A stretch of 33,362 bases of DNA from NCBI GenBank assembly GCA_944321015.1, contig CALUJS010000029.1, positions 1-33,362 of the forward strand, read 5' to 3'. Made by a program: the position numbers and the translations under genes. Under the pieces are notes generated by a model. The model was not told where the DNA came from. It did not search any database and saw only the letters and a program-made list of their open reading frames with translations. Every line of letters begins with the position of its first letter. Position 1 is the first letter of the stretch. The stretch is from an uncultured Phocaeicola sp. (GTDB lineage: Bacteria > Bacteroidota > Bacteroidia > Bacteroidales > Bacteroidaceae). Below, one piece after another: positions 30,199 to 33,362 of this stretch.

Positions 30199-32382
30199 AT
30201 GATTAACCCTATTGTTAAGACTATCGAGCTGCCTGATGGAAGAACCATCACGCTCGAAACGGGAAAGCTTGCAAAGCAGGCCGACGGTGCGGTGATGCTC
30301 CGCATGGGAAATACGATGTTGTTGGCTACTGTTTGTGCAGCAAAAGACGCAGTTCCCGGTACAGATTTCATGCCTCTTCAGGTAGAGTACAAAGAAAAAT
30401 ATTCGGCGTTCGGCCGTTTCCCCGGCGGTTTCACCCGTCGCGAGGGAAAAGCTTCCGATTACGAGATTCTGACTTGCCGTCTGGTAGACCGCGCGCTTCG
30501 TCCGTTGTTTCCGGACAATTACCATGCCGAGGTCTATGTGAACATCATACTGTTCTCGGCCGACGGCGTTGACATGCCCGACGCATTGGCCGGACTGGCC
30601 GCTTCGGCTGCGCTCGCCGTGTCCGACATTCCCTTCGGAGGCCCCATTTCCGAGGTGCGCGTGGCACGCATCGACGGACAATACGTCATCGACCCCACCT
30701 TCCAACAGATGGAAAAGGCCGACATGGACATCATGGTGGCCGCCACGTATGACAACATCATGATGGTGGAAGGCGAGATGAAGGAAGTTTCCGAGGCCGA
30801 CCTCCTGGAGGCCATGCGCGTGGCTCACGAGGCCATCAAGGGACACTGCAAGGCGCAGATGGAACTGATGGAAGAGGTGGGCACCACCGTAAAACGCGAA
30901 TACTGCCACGAGGAGAACGACGAAGACCTGCGCAAGGCCGTGCACGATGCCTGCTACGACAAGGCCTATGCCGTGGCCGCCAGCGGAAACACCAACAAGC
31001 ACGCCCGTCAGGATGCTTTCGACGCCATCTGCGAGGAGTTCAAATCCCAATATACCGAGGAAGAGCTGGAAGAGAAGGCTCCCCTCATCGACCGCTACTA
31101 CCACGACGTGGAGAAAGAGGCCATGCGCCGCTGCATCCTGGACGAAGGCAAGCGTCTCGACGGTCGTAAGACTACCGACATCCGCCCCATCTGGTGCGAG
31201 GTCAGCCCGCTGCCCGGCCCCCACGGCTCGGCCATCTTCACCCGTGGCGAGACCCAGTCGCTGAGCACCGTCACGCTCGGAACGAAATCCGACGAGAAAA
31301 TCATCGACGACGTGCTTACCCAAGGCAAGCAGCGCTTCCTGCTCCACTACAACTTCCCGCCGTTCTCCACGGGCGAGGCCAAGGCACAGCGCGGCGTGGG
31401 CCGTCGCGAAATCGGCCACGGCCATCTGGCATGGCGCGCCCTGAAAGACATGATTCCCCAAGACTATCCTTACTGCATCCGCGTGGTGTCGGACATCCTC
31501 GAATCCAACGGTTCGTCGTCGATGGCCACCGTGTGCGCCGGTACGCTGGCGTTGATGGATGCCGGTGTGCCCATCAAGAAACCCGTGTCGGGCATCGCCA
31601 TGGGACTTATCAAGAACGCCGGTGAGGACAAGTATGCCGTGCTCTCCGACATCCTGGGCGACGAAGACCACTTGGGCGACATGGACTTCAAGGTGACCGG
31701 AACGAAGGACGGCATCACCGCCACGCAGATGGACATCAAGGTCGACGGCCTCTCGTTCGACATCCTCGAGCGCGCCCTCAACCAAGCCAAGGAAGGCCGC
31801 CTCTACATCCTCAACAAACTGACCGAATGCATCGCCGAGCCGCGTCCCGACTTGAAGCCCCACGCTCCGCGCATCGAGACGATGGTCATCCCCAAAGAGT
31901 TCATCGGAGCCGTCATCGGCCCGGGCGGAAAAATCATCCAGGGCATGCAGGAAGAGACGGGCGCCGTCATCAACATCGACGAGGTGGACGGCGTGGGCCG
32001 CATCGAGATTGCCGGCACCAACAAGGCCTGCATCGACAGCGCCATGGCCAAAATCAAGGCCATCGTGGCCATTCCCGAAGTGGGCGAGGTGTATCACGGC
32101 AAGGTGCGCTCCATCATGCCCTATGGCGCTTTCGTCGAGTTCCTGCCGGGACGCGACGGTCTGCTCCACATCTCGGAGATGGACTGGCGTCGTCTGGACA
32201 CCGTGGAAGAGACGGGCTTGAAGGAAGGCGACGAAATCGACGTGAAGCTGCTCGACATCGACCAGAAGACGGGCAAGTTCAAGCTGTCGCGCCGCGTGCT
32301 GCTGCCCAAACCCGAAGGCATGGCCGAGCGTCCCGCCCGTCCGCAGCGTCAGGAGCGTCATCCGCGCCGCGAAGGCAAGTAA
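30199..32382 (+). CDS. pnp: Polyribonucleotide nucleotidyltransferase (PNPase)
   Basis: 727 residues, near the usual 700-750. It has two RNase PH-like domains. The first starts at residue 1 with [20 protein letters not shown]; the second starts at about 325 with [13 protein letters not shown] and contains SLSTVTLGT and [10 protein letters not shown]. It is the active one, with [13 protein letters not shown] and the acidic MDFKVTG segment. A helical domain lies between the two. Near residue 565 comes a KH domain with GPGG ([16 protein letters not shown]), and near 628 an S1 domain ([20 protein letters not shown]). A basic tail ends the protein ([11 protein letters not shown]). It degrades RNA 3' to 5' by phosphorolysis in the cytoplasm. 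It is monocistronic with a strong terminator. Confidence 0.98.
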   Translation: MINPIVKTIELPDGRTITLETGKLAKQADGAVMLRMGNTMLLATVCAAKDAVPGTDFMPLQVEYKEKYSAFGRFPGGFTRREGKASDYEILTCRLVDRALRPLFPDNYHAEVYVNIILFSADGVDMPDALAGLAASAALAVSDIPFGGPISEVRVARIDGQYVIDPTFQQMEKADMDIMVAATYDNIMMVEGEMKEVSEADLLEAMRVAHEAIKGHCKAQMELMEEVGTTVKREYCHEENDEDLRKAVHDACYDKAYAVAASGNTNKHARQDAFDAICEEFKSQYTEEELEEKAPLIDRYYHDVEKEAMRRCILDEGKRLDGRKTTDIRPIWCEVSPLPGPHGSAIFTRGETQSLSTVTLGTKSDEKIIDDVLTQGKQRFLLHYNFPPFSTGEAKAQRGVGRREIGHGHLAWRALKDMIPQDYPYCIRVVSDILESNGSSSMATVCAGTLALMDAGVPIKKPVSGIAMGLIKNAGEDKYAVLSDILGDEDHLGDMDFKVTGTKDGITATQMDIKVDGLSFDILERALNQAKEGRLYILNKLTECIAEPRPDLKPHAPRIETMVIPKEFIGAVIGPGGKIIQGMQEETGAVINIDEVDGVGRIEIAGTNKACIDSAMAKIKAIVAIPEVGEVYHGKVRSIMPYGAFVEFLPGRDGLLHISEMDWRRLDTVEETGLKEGDEIDVKLLDIDQKTGKFKLSRRVLLPKPEGMAERPARPQRQERHPRREGK

Positions 32383-32413
32383 GCATATTCATTCCTATAT
32401 ATTAAATGATGAA

Positions 32414-32447
32414 GGGCGAGTCCGGAGATTCCGGGGCTCGCCCTTTT
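32414..32447 (+). terminator. Rho-independent terminator of pnp
   Basis: GGGCGAG pairs with CTCGCCC, with CCGG/CCGG inside and an AGATT loop, followed by six T. It lies about 30 bp after the pnp stop. Confidence 0.9.
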
Positions 32448-32464
32448 TTCGGCTTGCAGCGCGC

Positions 32465-32552
32465 ATATCCGCGCCCGCGCGTGTCCATATGGCGGCTCAC
32501 GGGCGGAAATATGGATGCTCGCGAGCGGGGATATGGAGGCTGATTACTCTTG
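32465..32552. repeat. 22-nt-period ATAT array D (between convergent genes)
   Basis: ATAT at 32465, 32487, 32509 and 32531, all 22 nt apart. The 18-nt parts include GGCTCACGGGCGG and TGCTCGCGAGCGG cores like those of array B. The last unit runs into the 3' end of the U32 gene, whose stop is at 32544-32546. It starts 18 bp after the pnp terminator. Confidence 0.88.
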
Positions 32553-33362
32553 TACGTCGCCCTTGCCCGTGTCCACCAGCTTGTAGAGTTTGTCGCTGGG
32601 GCGAATCTTCTGCGGCACGCGGAACGACACGTGCGTGCCCTTGCCCACGTGTTCCACCGTCTTCAGGTCGACGCGCGGGTCGTCGAGCGTCAGGAAGAGG
32701 GCGCCCGTGGTGGGGCCGGTGATGAGCAGCTTGTCGCCCGCGTCCAGTTCGGCCGCCTCGATGAGAAACTCCGCCACGCCGAGGTTGGAGAAATATTTGA
32801 TGCCCCGCCCGGCGTAGACCTTCTTCTGCGTGGCCTCCGAGCCGTAGTGGCGGCTCCACTCGCCGAGGCGTTGGCCCAGGTAGTATCCGTTCCAGAACCC
32901 CCGGTTGAACACGGTCTTGAGCCGTTCGTCCCAGACGGCCACTTTCTCGGGGCCGAAGGTGCCGTCGAGGCAGGCCCGGACAGCCTCTTTGTAACATTCC
33001 GTCACCGTGCGCACGTATTCGGGTCCACGTGCGCGGCCTTCAATCTTGAACACGCGTACGCCGGCCTCTATCATCTCGTCCATGAAGTGGATGGTCTTGA
33101 GGTCCTTGGGCGACATGATGTATTTGTTGTCCACTTCCAGCTCGATGTCGCTCTCGCGGTCGCGCACGGTGTAGGCGCGGCGGCACACCTGCATACAGGC
33201 TCCCCGGTTGGCCGATGCGCCCAGTTCGTGCAGGCTCAGGTAGCATTTGCCCGACACGGCCATGCACAGCGCGCCGTGGCAGAACATCTCGATGCGCACC
33301 GGTTGTCCGCCCGGGCCGCAGATGTGTTCGTCCACGATGTGGCGGTAGATTTCCTTCACCTG
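32544..33362 (-). CDS. U32 peptidase-family protein, RlhA/YegQ-like (partial, N-terminus beyond window)
   Basis: 273 codons are visible; the frame is still open at the right edge (codons for Gln-Val-Lys-Glu), so the start lies outside. The U32 signature is present near the visible start: RIEMFCHGALCMAVSGKCYLS, followed by ANRGACMQVCRR, with the cysteines that bind an iron-sulfur cluster in this family. The segments YIMSPKDLKTI and VFKIEGRARGPEYV are typical. A C-terminal beta domain (about the last 80 residues, KLLITGPTTGALFL) closes it. Family members include collagenase-like PrtC, the tRNA enzymes TrhP/YegQ and the 23S rRNA hydroxylase RlhA, so an RNA hydroxylation role is more likely than proteolysis. 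It converges on pnp. Confidence 0.9.
   Translation of the reverse strand, partial: QVKEIYRHIVDEHICGPGGQPVRIEMFCHGALCMAVSGKCYLSLHELGASANRGACMQVCRRAYTVRDRESDIELEVDNKYIMSPKDLKTIHFMDEMIEAGVRVFKIEGRARGPEYVRTVTECYKEAVRACLDGTFGPEKVAVWDERLKTVFNRGFWNGYYLGQRLGEWSRHYGSEATQKKVYAGRGIKYFSNLGVAEFLIEAAELDAGDKLLITGPTTGALFLTLDDPRVDLKTVEHVGKGTHVSFRVPQKIRPSDKLYKLVDTGKGDVQE

Noticed and set aside
30079..32361. Long antisense frame of 760 codons opposite pnp
   Set aside because: pnp matches its family over the whole length; the antisense frame is rich in His, Val and Gly as expected from a GC-rich shadow.

Overview
The window reads as a chromosomal segment of a fairly GC-rich member of the Bacteroidales. The evidence is two SusC/SusD-type nutrient-uptake pairs, DUF4369/thioredoxin-like lipoproteins, a membrane TPR regulator with a C-terminal HTH, many lipobox-bearing proteins, and repeated promoters of the Bacteroidetes type (-33 TTTG, about 19-20 bp, -7 TAnnTTTG). 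No tRNA, rRNA, CRISPR array or insertion sequence was recognised. Species cannot be fixed from this sequence alone.

Layout. 1-5800: a leftward operon, susC-like, susD-like, then a TlpA-like thioredoxin lipoprotein cut by the left edge. 5880-6907: an AT-richer Abi_2-family gene next to a perfect 16-bp palindrome. 6978-8888: rightward RNase HI with a viroplasmin-like N-terminal domain, then an unknown polytopic lipoprotein. 8904-9223: a hairpin-rich repeat followed by a 22-nt-period ATAT array. 9254-10171: Rpn/PD-(D/E)XK nuclease. 10179-14852: leftward genes for a TPR-HTH membrane regulator, a small beta-barrel protein, an unknown lipoprotein, and a shortened GH3-like protein that lacks the segment carrying the catalytic Asp. 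15061-16967: succinyl-CoA:acetate CoA-transferase and a small membrane protein whose linker is encoded by a second ATAT array. 17117-17361: a second, nearly symmetric copy of the hairpin repeat. 17420-18592: PatB/MalY-type C-S lyase. 18602-20114: an AT-richer islet carrying a VWA protein fused to a phage-type A1S_2505/macro-like domain, bracketed by inverted repeats. 20149-27588: a second leftward nutrient-uptake locus, beta-helix lipoprotein (probably DUF4957/DUF5123-like), then susC-like, then susD-like, with a third ATAT array between the lipoprotein and susC. 27742-28703: HIT hydrolase and GreA. 28896-30041: a DUF4369/thioredoxin-like lipoprotein without the CxxC. 30199-32382: pnp. 32465-32552: a fourth ATAT array. 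32544 to the right edge: a U32 peptidase-family protein.

The strongest undescribed signals are of three kinds. (1) Four dispersed arrays share an exact 22-nt period, each unit starting ATAT and continuing with a degenerate GC-rich 18-mer. One lies inside a gene, one between two operon genes, one near a promoter, and one between convergent genes. (2) A composite multi-hairpin element is present twice within about 8 kb. (3) A long homopolymer C tract is associated with each of the two Sus-type loci: nine C in frame in the first susC, and ten C over the expected -33 box in front of the second locus. This suggests slippage-based on/off switching of nutrient receptors.

The two Sus-type loci would take up glycans or other large ligands through TonB-dependent outer-membrane complexes. 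No degradative enzyme is encoded beside them here, so their substrates cannot be assigned, although the beta-helix lipoprotein hints at a pectin-like ligand for the second.
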